Positions 21,943-29,979 are shown, numbered from the stretch's first letter. The stretch: DNA of 64,000 nt from Sphingomonas sp. FARSPH (GCF_003355005.1 NZ_CP029985.1:434001-498000), one strand, 5' to 3'. Translations and numbers: made by a program. Notes: a model not told the origin generated them from the sequence alone.

Positions 21943-23199
21943 GTGGTCGAGAAGCGATATGAGTGGGCGGACGGCGCAGTCCTCGAAGAACACTCGCATC
22001 GGAAGCACAAAATCCTTCGCGAATATGTGTTCGACTATCTCACCGTCCGCTGCAAGCTGCCGCAGCAGGAACGGTTCCGGCTCGCCATCATCGATGGCTT
22101 TGCCGGCGGCGGTCGCTATCAATGCGGGGCGGCCGGCTCGCCACTGATATTCATTGAGGAGCTGAAGCGGGCGGTCGAAGCGGTGAACACGCAGCGGGCC
22201 GTTCAGGGACTCGGCGCGATCGAGGTCGAGTGCTTGCTCGTCTTTAACGACGCCAGCCGCGACGCGATCGAGCTACTGAAGACGCATGTCGCCCCGATGC
22301 AGGCCGACATCGCGCTGACCTGCCCCAAGCTTCACTTAAAGGTGGAGTATCTTAACGACTTCTTCGAGGTCGCTTATCCGAAGATCAAGGTGCTGCTGGG
22401 ACAGGGCCGCTATCGGAGCGTGATCTTCAACCTCGACCAGTGCGGCCATAGCCATGTCGAACGCCGCACAATCCTAGACATTATGCATTCCTGGCCCGCA
22501 GCCGAAATCTTTTACACCTTCGTCATCACATCTCTGCTGGCGTTTCTTCAGAAGGACGAGCCCGAGCGCCTGCGCACGCAGCTCGACCACCTTGGTATTC
22601 CGTCCAACGACATGCAGGCACTCGACGGGCTGATGAGCAGGAAGGACTGGCTCGGCACGGCCGAGAAGATCGTCTTCGACGCCTTCCGCTTGTGCGCTCC
22701 CTATGTCAGCCCGTTCTCGATCAACAATCCCGGCGGGTGGCGATACTGGCTGATCCACTTCGCCAATGCGTATCGGGCGCGGCAGGTCTACAATAACATC
22801 CTCCACGACAATGCGAGCTTGCAGGCACACGTCGGCAGGCCGGGCCTCAATATGCTGTCTTACGATCCTCGGCATGACGAGGGGATGCTGTATCTCTTCG
22901 ACGATAGCGGACGGGCGTCAGCGAAGACCCAATTGCTGGACGACATCCCCCGTCTCGTGACCGAGGCGGGCGACGCGATATCGGTGATGGAGTTCTACGA
23001 AAGCATCTACAACGTTACCCCGGCGCACGCGGACGACGTTCACGCGGCGATCATCGAGAACCCGGACCTTGAGGTAATTACACCGTCTGGCGGCGAGCGA
23101 CGCAAGGCCAATACGATCGCGGTGAACGACATCATCAAGCTGAAGAACCAGCGCAGCTTCTTCCCGATGTTCCTGAATGCGGGAACGAAGGCGAAATAG
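21943..23199 (+). CDS. tcmP: Three-Cys-motif partner protein TcmP
   Basis: A 418-residue protein matching the TcmP family: an N-terminal KHKILREYVFDYL segment, then RLAIIDGFAGGGRYQCG, which resembles a Rossmann methyltransferase-like loop, then VIFNLDQCGHSHV and YWLIHFANAYRARQVYNNILH. The GTG at 21943 follows AGGGGAGG and gives MVEKRYEW. It is 26 bp downstream of the DUF5131 gene, the usual pairing. Biochemical role is unknown; the DGFAGxG motif suggests S-adenosylmethionine binding but this is inference. Confidence 0.85.
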   Translation: MVEKRYEWADGAVLEEHSHRKHKILREYVFDYLTVRCKLPQQERFRLAIIDGFAGGGRYQCGAAGSPLIFIEELKRAVEAVNTQRAVQGLGAIEVECLLVFNDASRDAIELLKTHVAPMQADIALTCPKLHLKVEYLNDFFEVAYPKIKVLLGQGRYRSVIFNLDQCGHSHVERRTILDIMHSWPAAEIFYTFVITSLLAFLQKDEPERLRTQLDHLGIPSNDMQALDGLMSRKDWLGTAEKIVFDAFRLCAPYVSPFSINNPGGWRYWLIHFANAYRARQVYNNILHDNASLQAHVGRPGLNMLSYDPRHDEGMLYLFDDSGRASAKTQLLDDIPRLVTEAGDAISVMEFYESIYNVTPAHADDVHAAIIENPDLEVITPSGGERRKANTIAVNDIIKLKNQRSFFPMFLNAGTKAK

Positions 23200-23217
23200 G
23201 GATTGCGCGTCGAAGAA

Positions 23218-23250
23218 TTGGGTCACGATCGTTGATCGACCGTGACCCAA
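23218..23250. terminator. Bidirectional terminator-like hairpin
   Basis: Perfect 10-bp inverted repeat TTGGGTCACG / CGTGACCCAA with a 13-nt loop. It lies exactly between the converging tcmP and helicase genes, 19 bp from one stop and 5 bp from the other. A T-rich tail is weak on both sides. Confidence 0.7.
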
Positions 23251-23254
23251 ACGA

Positions 23255-25849
23255 TCACTTTCCGACGAACTCCATCGCATCGGCTGCCTTTTTCAACCGT
23301 TCGACAATCGTGGATTGGGTCAGCCCGTCCTTGTGCAGGCGATCCTTCGCATCATCCTTCCAGAACAGATCGCCGTGCGGCGGCAGTTTCGCCTTCAATT
23401 CCCTCACGGTCTGAATGGCTTTCTTCGCCCACTTTTGGAAATCATCGACCGACCAATAGAGTACTTTCTTCAAGGCCGGCTTCGCGCCGATGCCTGCCTT
23501 AGTGCACGGCGTGACGAGAATTGCAGTTAAGTTCAGATCGCCAGCGCCCAGCACATTTTCCTTGATCCAGTCGGGGTGCATCGCAGCTTGCTTCGCTTTT
23601 TCTGCGCCGAACACCGTCGTGGCGCTGCCATTTGCATGATCTTCAAAAACGATTCCCTTGGTTTCTCCGAGCCACCAAGGATCGGGCGCGGCATCGGACT
23701 CCCCGTTTCCGGCGGTGAACCCAAGCAGCTCGCCCAACTCGCGCTGGCCTTCCTCGAACGTCTCCGGCTTGACGAGGTTCTTGAGAATGCGCTTGGCCTT
23801 CTTCTCGAACGCGCGGTCGTTCGCCGTACCCATCGCAAGCAGCGTAGCTTCGAGACGTTCGACTTGGACGATGGCATCCTCGTCAACGATCTCGGACTCG
23901 GCTGCCTCATCCGTGGATTGCGCCTTCGCCAGCCGCGCCAGCCAGCCTACGCCTGGCGCGGCCTTCATTGCCTCGCCGAACTGTTCGCGCGCCGTCTGCT
24001 GGTGCGCGTCGTTGACCGCCTTTGACATCGACCAGGCGACGGCTCCGGCCAGATAATGCCACAGCGCACGATAACCACGAAGTTCTGGCGCGGTCAGCTT
24101 TGCCGTGATCGCTCGGGCTTCGACGAGTGCGGTATCGGCATCTCCCATCCATAGCGCCTTCGAATAACGCACTTCGTGGGCGACGACGCTTTCGAGAATG
24201 TCCATCGCCGGATAGGGCGTCTGGGTGTAGTCGTTCGCATTGTCGAGGATTTCAGCGTTGGCCTCGGCCCAGTCGTTCTTATTGGCGAGAAAGCTCTTGA
24301 AATTGCCGATGAGATCATCGGTATCGACATCTTTCGACTGCTCGACCCCGAATGCGAGTTCGGCCTGAAGCTCCGGATGGAAATGCGCCCAATTACGATC
24401 ATCGGCCAAATATTCGAGCAACTCGTGCCCAGTAACGAACACCGCAGAACGATCTTGCAGGGCGCGGGTGCAGCGCCCTGCCGCTTGCAACACGCGCGTC
24501 TGGAGCCGTTCGTTGAACAGCGCCATCGCGCCCATCTTGGTCATCAGGAACCGTTCCTGGGCGTTGGTCGCCTTCGGCAGTCCGTCAAGGCATAGGAGGC
24601 GACATTCATCATTAGGAAAGTCGATGCCGTCGAAGCGGCCGGCCATGATGGCAGCCGCTTTATCGGCACCGACGAAGTCGTCCTTCGAGTCTTCGATGTC
24701 GGCAGCGTTGAAAATCTCGAAGCCGTCGAGTTCCTCCACCTGCGCGCGGATGGTCGCTGCCGCAGCGTCGTTCGGCGTCAGGACGACAGACCGCCCGGCA
24801 AGCTTCTGCATCTTCAGCCGCAGCTTCTCGCACTCGGCCGGTTCGAGCGACAGGCCCGGAAAGATGAAGAAGCGTCGTCCGACGCCTGTCGAGCGGAATC
24901 CTTCGGGAGCAGGCAGTCGCCGGATCGCCGACGTGCCGGTCAGTCGTTCCAGATCACCACCGGCACCCAATGTCGCCGACATAAAGATGCGCTGCTTGGC
25001 GTTGGCGAATGGAGCATGATCCCAGACCGGCGGTATCAACGGGCGGATGAGGATTTCACGCGACGCAAGATAGACGTGACATGACGACAGGTGGTCGCGC
25101 AGCAATTGCCAGCGGAATGTAACATCATCGCTGGCATCAGAATTAGCGTCGATGATGTCGGTGAGTTTCGGCGCGATTTCCTGAAGGACTGTCGATGGCA
25201 GCTTGTCCACCCATGTCGCGTCCGACGGGTCTTTCCAGTCGCCGGTGAGGCGGGCATGGGACTGGCCAGTCAGGTAGGGACGCAGCAGATCGCTGACGGC
25301 CGCATGAAGCGCGGCATGGTCGTCGTCGCCGGCCGGTATTTCCAGCGACCACATCTTGGCGATGTAGTTTTCGGCAGCATGGGCGTCGTCGATGATGACC
25401 ACATCTGGATTACTGAAAAAGGGGCGGACGTTGAACAGGCTGGAATAGGTGGTGACAGCGACCTTGGCCCCAGTGGTGTAATCCGACTTGGATGCCGCAG
25501 AGTAATTCTTCTTCGCGCTGGTGAAGCCAACGGCATCAATGCCGTAGCGGTTCTGCGCCTGATCTACGGTCTGGTTGACGAGTTGCCGCGTGGGGCAAAG
25601 ATAAACGACACGTTCTTTGAACTTGCGCCGCCGCCATTCCGCAATCAGCAGACCGACCAGCGTCTTGCCGCTTCCTGTCGGCAGTTGAAGTGCAACATCC
25701 TTTTCATCGACCATCTGCTCGCCATAAGCGCGAAGCATATCGCGCTGGTGCGTCATGACATCCGGCAGCTTCCGCCGGGTCAGAGTCTGAAAAAGCTTTG
25801 CGGGGGAGTCGGGCGCGCTCAGGGTCGCGGTGTTCTTTTTGAATGCCAT
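23255..25849 (-). CDS. DEAD/DEAH-box helicase, defence-type
   Basis: An 864-residue superfamily 2 helicase. It has Walker A LQLPTGSGKTLVGLLIAEW (about residue 60), motif Ia CPTRQLVNQTV, Walker B VVIIDDAHAAENY (DDAH variant of DEAH), motif III FMSATLGAGGDLERL, and motif VI LQAAGRCTRAL followed by FVTGHELLEYL. The Q-like lead-in is MTHQRDMLRAYGEQMVDEKD. The C-terminal 350 residues are helical with no motif I can name. It converges on tcmP. It may be part of a DUF5131/TcmP/helicase defence module or an independent gene. Confidence 0.85.
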   Translation of the reverse strand: MAFKKNTATLSAPDSPAKLFQTLTRRKLPDVMTHQRDMLRAYGEQMVDEKDVALQLPTGSGKTLVGLLIAEWRRRKFKERVVYLCPTRQLVNQTVDQAQNRYGIDAVGFTSAKKNYSAASKSDYTTGAKVAVTTYSSLFNVRPFFSNPDVVIIDDAHAAENYIAKMWSLEIPAGDDDHAALHAAVSDLLRPYLTGQSHARLTGDWKDPSDATWVDKLPSTVLQEIAPKLTDIIDANSDASDDVTFRWQLLRDHLSSCHVYLASREILIRPLIPPVWDHAPFANAKQRIFMSATLGAGGDLERLTGTSAIRRLPAPEGFRSTGVGRRFFIFPGLSLEPAECEKLRLKMQKLAGRSVVLTPNDAAAATIRAQVEELDGFEIFNAADIEDSKDDFVGADKAAAIMAGRFDGIDFPNDECRLLCLDGLPKATNAQERFLMTKMGAMALFNERLQTRVLQAAGRCTRALQDRSAVFVTGHELLEYLADDRNWAHFHPELQAELAFGVEQSKDVDTDDLIGNFKSFLANKNDWAEANAEILDNANDYTQTPYPAMDILESVVAHEVRYSKALWMGDADTALVEARAITAKLTAPELRGYRALWHYLAGAVAWSMSKAVNDAHQQTAREQFGEAMKAAPGVGWLARLAKAQSTDEAAESEIVDEDAIVQVERLEATLLAMGTANDRAFEKKAKRILKNLVKPETFEEGQRELGELLGFTAGNGESDAAPDPWWLGETKGIVFEDHANGSATTVFGAEKAKQAAMHPDWIKENVLGAGDLNLTAILVTPCTKAGIGAKPALKKVLYWSVDDFQKWAKKAIQTVRELKAKLPPHGDLFWKDDAKDRLHKDGLTQSTIVERLKKAADAMEFVGK

Positions 25850-26208
25850 AGATCGGGGCTGCTTTCGAGATTCGGTAGGTCGTTGTTGATGCCACTCATT
25901 CCAAAAAAGCTACCTAGGGTCGAGCGTTAGCGACCGACCGCCGGCAGGAAGTAGCTCCAACATAGTTTCTGCGCTTTTTGATGGGGTCGCTAGGGGCGCT
26001 GCCCCACGCGCGGGGCAAGGGATCGCTGACGCTCGTCCAGGTCGGTATCCCCAGCCTTCCTCCACGTCGTTCCTCCGTTCCGTACAGGCCGGGTGATCCC
26101 CCTCCGTCCCGGTCGCCCTTGCCCCTTGCTACCCCCGGTCTCGCCGACGGGCAGGGGTTCAGGAGCGGCGCTTCGCTGCTCTGAACCCAAGCTCCGAGGA
26201 ACAGAGAG
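25850..26208. other. Non-coding region upstream of ardA, possible origin or control region
   Basis: About 360 bp without a convincing gene. It contains a hairpin TGCCCC-acgcgc-GGGGCA (26000-26017) and a smaller inverted repeat GGTCG/CGACC around 25920-25937, followed by a C/T-rich stretch and an acceptable ribosome-binding site (GAGGAACAGAGAG) before ardA. ArdA genes often sit in the leading region next to oriT, so an origin of transfer here is possible but not shown. Confidence 0.4.
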
Positions 26209-26736
26209 ATGACCGACGCAGCCGAAAGCAACCCCCGCATTTATGTCGCCTGCCTTGCCGCCTACAACAACGGCTATCTGCATGGTGCCTGGATCGACGC
26301 AGATCAGGATGCCGATGAGATCAGAAGCGAGATCGCCGCCATGCTATCGCGCTCGCCGATCGAGGGTGCGGAGGAATATGCCATCCACGATTACGAGGGC
26401 TTCGAGGGCGTCGCCATCGAGGAGTTCGCCGGTATCGAGAACGTGGCGCGGATCGCCGCATTCGTCGCCGAGCATGGCGCGTTGGGCGCGGGTTTGCTGA
26501 ACGAGTTCGTCGGCGACATCGACCAGGCCGAGACCGCCATGCGGGACTGCTACCATGGTCAGTTCACCAGCCTTGCCGATTACATGGAAGAGCTGACCGC
26601 CGATACGGTCACGATCCCCGACGCCCTGCGCTACTACATCGACTGGCAGGCGATGGCGCGCGATGCCGAGTTGGGCGGCGACCTGTTTACGGTGGAAACC
26701 GCGTATGACGAGGTTCATGTCTTTTCCCGCCGCTGA
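26209..26736 (+). CDS. ardA: Antirestriction protein ArdA
   Basis: DNA-mimic inhibitor of type I restriction enzymes, protecting the incoming element after conjugation. 175 residues, strongly acidic. Family motifs are PRIYVACLAAYNNGYLHGAWID, AIHDYEGFEG, ADYMEEL and YYIDWQAMARDAELGGDLF. Length is typical for ArdA. It stands alone between two hairpins and is transcribed towards the ICE regulators. Confidence 0.95.
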   Translation: MTDAAESNPRIYVACLAAYNNGYLHGAWIDADQDADEIRSEIAAMLSRSPIEGAEEYAIHDYEGFEGVAIEEFAGIENVARIAAFVAEHGALGAGLLNEFVGDIDQAETAMRDCYHGQFTSLADYMEELTADTVTIPDALRYYIDWQAMARDAELGGDLFTVETAYDEVHVFSRR

Positions 26737-26743
26737 AAGGCAT

Positions 26744-26779
26744 CCGTCGCTTTGCCAGCCCTTGCCGGCAAAGCGACGG
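26744..26779 (+). terminator. Terminator-like hairpin after ardA
   Basis: Perfect 13-bp inverted repeat CCGTCGCTTTGCC / GGCAAAGCGACGG with a 10-nt loop, 8 bp past the ardA stop. No U-tract follows, so it may act as an attenuator or RNA-stabilising hairpin. The rest of the gap up to 27026 shows no gene. Confidence 0.65.
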
Positions 26780-27026
26780 AATGCGGCGGCCCGCTGTTGC
26801 ATGGAGGCGTGTGGCAAGCAGCGTTCGACCTGGCAGGATGGCGACCGCTTGCCGGATTTTCCAATATCGAGATAGAACAACCAAAACGGATATGAATTAA
26901 CTATAATTGCGATCGTGTTACGCACTCCAGTTATCTGGATAGAGCGGCTACACCGATCCCTCTTTCTCCATGACCATCCCGATCCGGGCTTCGTCCTGCA
27001 CCGCCCGGAATTGGGGAGGTGAAGCC

Positions 27027-27242
27027 ATGCTGAGTATCGACTGGCGCTCGCCGGCGGCATACGCACACACGAAAACCATTTCCGCCGCCGGTTTTGCTTG
27101 GGAATATCTTCGTCGCAACGACGAATACCGGGAGGATTTCCGGTCCGCCAGCGCGGACGGAAGCCCTCGCGCTGACCGCCTCGAACGCTTCGTTCGGCGC
27201 TGGGGGTTGCGATTTCCCAAGCGACCCCGACGCACCGCCTGA
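27027..27242 (+). CDS. FseA-like activator, N-terminal part (DUF6499-type)
   Basis: A 71-residue frame starting at the ATG at 27027 with a strong ribosome-binding site (GGGGAGGTG). The body IDWRSPAAYAHTKTISAAGFAWEYLRRNDEYR is the DUF6499-type transcriptional-regulator domain found in rhizobial and sphingomonad ICEs. The conventional stop is at 27240-27242. In the overlapping +1 frame the next gene product begins; slipping one base at CCC-A (27216-27219) converts RWGLRFPKRPRRTA-stop into RWGLRFPSDPDAPPDLEPP. In ICEMlSymR7A the equivalent pair is fused by programmed +1 frameshifting into the excision activator FseA. I infer the same here, giving about 261 residues. Confidence 0.75.
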   Translation: MLSIDWRSPAAYAHTKTISAAGFAWEYLRRNDEYREDFRSASADGSPRADRLERFVRRWGLRFPKRPRRTA

Positions 27243-27813
27243 CCTTGAGCCGCCGGTCTGGTCGCCGGGCTTGCAGCCGCAAGCGGTCATGCTGTCGCCT
27301 GCCGAGCATCAGAGCGGCGAGGCAGAGCCGATGATCGTCCTCGCGCATCGCGGCGGCCTTCGACTGCGGCAGGCCGAAGATGGCTGGCACGGCATCTGGC
27401 AAGCCGATGGCGTCGTTCATCAATTCTGGCTGCGCGAAGCCGTGCCGGACGCCGTCGCCTTCTACGCCGCGACCCTGCCGATGGATTCCTGGCTGGAGCT
27501 TCGCGCCCACGCCGCGCGCCGACTCTGGCGCGCCCTCACGGGACGCCCGCCAGGCGCGGACTTTCGGGCGCTGCCCGAGCAACTGCGACAATGGCACATC
27601 CTGTCGTTACGGGCGCTCGATGCCCGGCTACGCGGCGAGAGCTATCGTGCCATTGCCGAAGTGCTACTCGGCTTCCGGGGCAGCAAGGAGGATTGGGAGG
27701 CCGATCCGAGCAAGAACAAGGTGCGCCGGCTCGTCGCGCACGGCATCAAGATGATGCGCGGCGGCTATCGCCTGTTACTGCATTATCCCATCAAGCCGAA
27801 AACGCGGCCGTGA
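27220..27813 (+). CDS. FseA-like activator, C-terminal part (DUF2285)
   Basis: A DUF2285 domain in the +1 frame relative to the upstream frame. Characteristic segments are RLRQAEDGWHGIWQADGVVHQFWL, LRALDARLRGESYRAIAEVLLG and KNKVRRLVAHGIKMMRGGYRLLL. The coordinate is the proposed frameshift point, since no well-placed start codon with a ribosome-binding site exists; independent starts at 27094 or 27289 would lose or distort the N-terminal part. Together with 27027-27218 this would form the transcriptional activator of ICE excision genes. Confidence 0.75.
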   Translation, partial: SDPDAPPDLEPPVWSPGLQPQAVMLSPAEHQSGEAEPMIVLAHRGGLRLRQAEDGWHGIWQADGVVHQFWLREAVPDAVAFYAATLPMDSWLELRAHAARRLWRALTGRPPGADFRALPEQLRQWHILSLRALDARLRGESYRAIAEVLLGFRGSKEDWEADPSKNKVRRLVAHGIKMMRGGYRLLLHYPIKPKTRP

Positions 27814-27822
27814 CACCATCCG

Positions 27823-28110
27823 TCAGGGTCTGTTGGCCGCCGCCTGTTCCAGTATCCGGCGATAGCCTTCGCGCGATAGCCATTGCGCGCGTTCGAGATG
27901 GCTTTGCCAGCAACGACGGGTGCGCAGCGCATCGGCGATCGGATCACGATGCAGCACGATCGGCGCGACTTCCTGCCAGTCCGCGTGCTCGGCCTCGGCA
28001 TCCAGCAGCCGCATGTAGGTGACGAAATGCCGCTCGTCGTAGGGCGTGATCGCATCGCCGGACGGCGCTTCGTCAGCCACATCGGGGTCGAGTTCGATAG
28101 GGGTTCGCAT
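27823..28110 (-). CDS. Small DUF2285-type protein, QseM-like antiactivator candidate
   Basis: A 95-residue protein on the opposite strand from the split activator, ending 10 bp past the activator stop. Segments VTYMRLLDAEAEHADWQEVAPIVLHRDP and CWQSHLERAQWLSREGYRRIL match the short DUF2285-like proteins of ICEs. The start has a strong ribosome-binding site (GGAGGGAGCGGCG-ATG). In ICEMlSymR7A the small DUF2285 protein QseM blocks FseA; by relation and position this gene could act the same way. Function is inferred. Confidence 0.7.
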   Translation of the reverse strand: MRTPIELDPDVADEAPSGDAITPYDERHFVTYMRLLDAEAEHADWQEVAPIVLHRDPIADALRTRRCWQSHLERAQWLSREGYRRILEQAAANRP

Positions 28111-28185
28111 CGCCGCTCCCTCCGCCTTCGGAGAAGTTTGTCTGCGGTGCGCCCCCGCAAACGTCCTCTCTGACTCCTGGTGATC

Positions 28186-28331
28186 GGGGAGTTAGTAACC
28201 GTGACTAGACGGCCCCATGGCCTTTAGCTGGAAAGCCTGTTGCATACGCCACAGGCTCCCCGACCATAGGGTCAAGGAGTGTGGTGCCGTCACGGCCGGC
28301 ACCAACCGCTAGTCAGGGGTTACTACGCCCC
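28186..28331 (+). ncRNA. Strongly structured non-coding segment upstream of alpA
   Basis: A closing stem pairs 28186-28208 (GGGG, TAGTAACC, TGACTAG blocks) with 28309-28331 (CTAGTCA, GGTTACTA, CCCC blocks), about 19 base pairs with small bulges. Inside are at least three hairpins: AGCCTGT/ACAGGCT (28234-28257), TGGTGCCG/CGGCACCA (28282-28304) and GGCC-ccat-GGCC (28211-28222), plus GACC/GGTC (28262-28273). It lies between the divergent QseM-like gene and the alpA-type gene. A leader RNA, a trans-acting RNA or a DNA-level origin are all possible. An alpA-associated RNA motif (int-alpA) has been described; I cannot tell if this belongs. The strand is a guess. Confidence 0.5.
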
Positions 28332-28450
28332 CGGAACAGCGCGTCACTGCTCCTTCCCCAGCCTTATCCGAAATGGCCGGAATTGTCTTCGCCTATTCAG
28401 CGCGACGGATAGAGCCTCACTGAAAACGTTCGGCTTTTTGTGCTCCCAGG

Positions 28451-28518
28451 GGGTGCCGTCAGCGTGTGGCCGCAAATGCGGCACGCTACCGGCCGCCGAT
28501 CCCTCGCCATGGTTCGCC
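28451..28518 (+). promoter_or_regulatory. Shared 68-bp promoter-like element, copy 1 (upstream of alpA)
   Basis: This segment aligns without gaps to 49449-49516: GGGTGCCG at the left, a core CGCAAATGCGGCACGCTAC, GGCCGCCGA and a right block CCATGGTTCGC. The core contains the inverted repeat GCGGC/GCCGC and, in this copy, the palindrome GCCGCA-AA-TGCGGC. It ends 52 bp before the alpA-type start codon. It is probably the binding region of a common activator, plausibly the FseA-like protein; that link is inference. Confidence 0.75.
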
Positions 28519-28570
28519 ACAGCCCGCTCGCCAGACGGCAGCGGCATCGACCACGAACCAGAGGTGATCC

Positions 28571-28843
28571 ATGGCCGTCCGCCCCAACGCGGATTTGCCG
28601 CCGCGCATGTTGCGCACTCAGGAAGCCGCCCGCTTCCTCGGCATTTCCATCCGCACCCTCGAAAAGCATCGCACCTATGGCACCGGCCCGACCTATCGCA
28701 AGGTCGGCGGGCGCGTCCTTTATACCGTCCACGACCTCGAAGCCTGGACCGAGATCGGCTCGCGCAAATCCACCCGCGACACGACGGCCGGCAAGGTCTT
28801 TCCCGCCCGTCCGCTGACGCCGCAAGAGCGGGGCGAGTGCTGA
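28571..28843 (+). CDS. AlpA/MerR-type helix-turn-helix protein (excisionase-like, RdfS candidate)
   Basis: A 90-residue winged-helix protein: MLRTQEAARFLGISIRTLEK (HTH) and GPTYRKVGGRVLYTVHDLEA (wing), as in AlpA-like excisionases. In ICEMlSymR7A the excision factor RdfS is of this kind and is switched on by FseA, whose likely homologue is encoded 0.8 kb upstream. Because the recombinase in this element is a serine type, whose directionality factors vary in structure, this protein may instead be a regulator of repA and transfer genes. Its stop overlaps the repA start (TGATG). Confidence 0.8.
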   Translation: MAVRPNADLPPRMLRTQEAARFLGISIRTLEKHRTYGTGPTYRKVGGRVLYTVHDLEAWTEIGSRKSTRDTTAGKVFPARPLTPQERGEC

Positions 28844-29979
28844 TGCTGCGCGACGAGGATCATGAACCCGCCGCGCAGCCGTGCGACACCAGCGAACGCA
28901 GCCGCCTCGCTCCCTTCGTGGTCGCGACCGGCGATGCGCCGCCGCGCGACCAACGCGACCTGATGGAGCGGCCCTTCTTCTCCCTGGCGAAGACGCCGCG
29001 CACCACGCCCATTCTCTACAAGACGGCCGACATCGAGGTGCAGGTCTTCGCCATGCCCGAACACGGCATGGCGACCATCTGGGATGCCGACGTGCTGATA
29101 TGGGCGGCCTCGCAGATCGTGGCGGCCAGGAACGCCGGCCTGAACACCTCGCGCTTCTTCCGCTTCACGCCCTACCATCTGCTGCGCGCTATTGGTCGGC
29201 CGACCGGCAATCGCCAATATCTGTTGCTGAAAGCCGCGCTCGCCCGCCTGCAATCGACCTCCATTCGCACGACGATCCGCCACGGCGAGCATTGGCGGCG
29301 ACGGCAATTCTCTTGGATCAACGAATGGGAGGAGATGACCACGCGCGACGGCCGCTTCGAGGGCATGGAGTTCGTCCTGCCCGAATGGTTTTACTCCGGC
29401 GTCGTCGATCGTTCGCTCGTCCTCACCATCGACCCGGCCTATTTCCGGCTGACGGGCGGTATCGAACGCTGGCTCTATCGCGTCGCCCGCAAGCACGCCG
29501 GGCACCAGCCGCACGGCTGGCTGTTCGAGATCGCGCACCTTCATAAGAAGTCCGGCAGCCTCGCGCGGATTTCCGATTTCGCCCTCGACCTGCGCCGCAT
29601 CGCCGCCCGGCAATCGCTGCTCGGCTATCGCCTCGACATTCGCCGCGAAGGGCGGCGCGAGCTGCTGCAAATCCGGCCCGAAACCCCGTCCACAGTGCCT
29701 GTTGATAAGGGTGTGAAAACCATCGGCACATCAGGCGCAAAGGGTATCGGTACATCAGGCGCAGCACTATCGGCACATCAGGCGCGCGGACCACAGTTAA
29801 GCCTCTGGCCCGAAAAGCGGAATCCGGCTGCTAACTTAGAGTCTAACAGAGAATCTAACTTTTCTTCTCTGACGCGCGCGCAGGCGAGGCGTGGTGCCGG
29901 TGCCGCAAGGTCGGTCGCCGACGTGCTGCGGGACATGCTGACGCCCGATCCGTCCGACAGCGATGGAGGCCAGCGATGA
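28843..29979 (+). CDS. repA: Replication initiator protein RepA (RPA family)
   Basis: Plasmid-type replication initiator of 378 residues. The ATG at 28843 overlaps the alpA stop. Family segments are ERPFFSLAKTPRTTPILYK, MATIWDADVLIWAASQIV, YHLLRAIGR, NQYLLLKAALARLQSTSIRTTI and GGIERWLYRVARKHAG. It implies that the excised ICE can replicate autonomously. Three 17-bp direct repeats lie in its 3' part. Its stop overlaps the DUF2840 start; no parA gene follows, unlike the usual order in related elements. Confidence 0.92.
   Translation: MLRDEDHEPAAQPCDTSERSRLAPFVVATGDAPPRDQRDLMERPFFSLAKTPRTTPILYKTADIEVQVFAMPEHGMATIWDADVLIWAASQIVAARNAGLNTSRFFRFTPYHLLRAIGRPTGNRQYLLLKAALARLQSTSIRTTIRHGEHWRRRQFSWINEWEEMTTRDGRFEGMEFVLPEWFYSGVVDRSLVLTIDPAYFRLTGGIERWLYRVARKHAGHQPHGWLFEIAHLHKKSGSLARISDFALDLRRIAARQSLLGYRLDIRREGRRELLQIRPETPSTVPVDKGVKTIGTSGAKGIGTSGAALSAHQARGPQLSLWPEKRNPAANLESNRESNFSSLTRAQARRGAGAARSVADVLRDMLTPDPSDSDGGQR
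29722..29785 (+). repeat. Three iteron-like direct repeats inside repA
   Basis: Three near-identical 17-bp repeats, consensus ATCGGYACATCAGGCGC, at 29722-29738, 29746-29762 and 29769-29785, spaced 24 and 23 bp. The third lies in a different reading frame from the first two, so the conservation is at DNA level rather than protein level. Such repeats are typical binding sites for an initiator at its origin. Confidence 0.8.

Noticed and set aside
28393..28412. A third LysR-like box (CTAT-N12-ATAG) upstream of alpA
   Set aside because: Spacing is 12 rather than 9 and the inner bases do not match the two boxes at traG and trbB.
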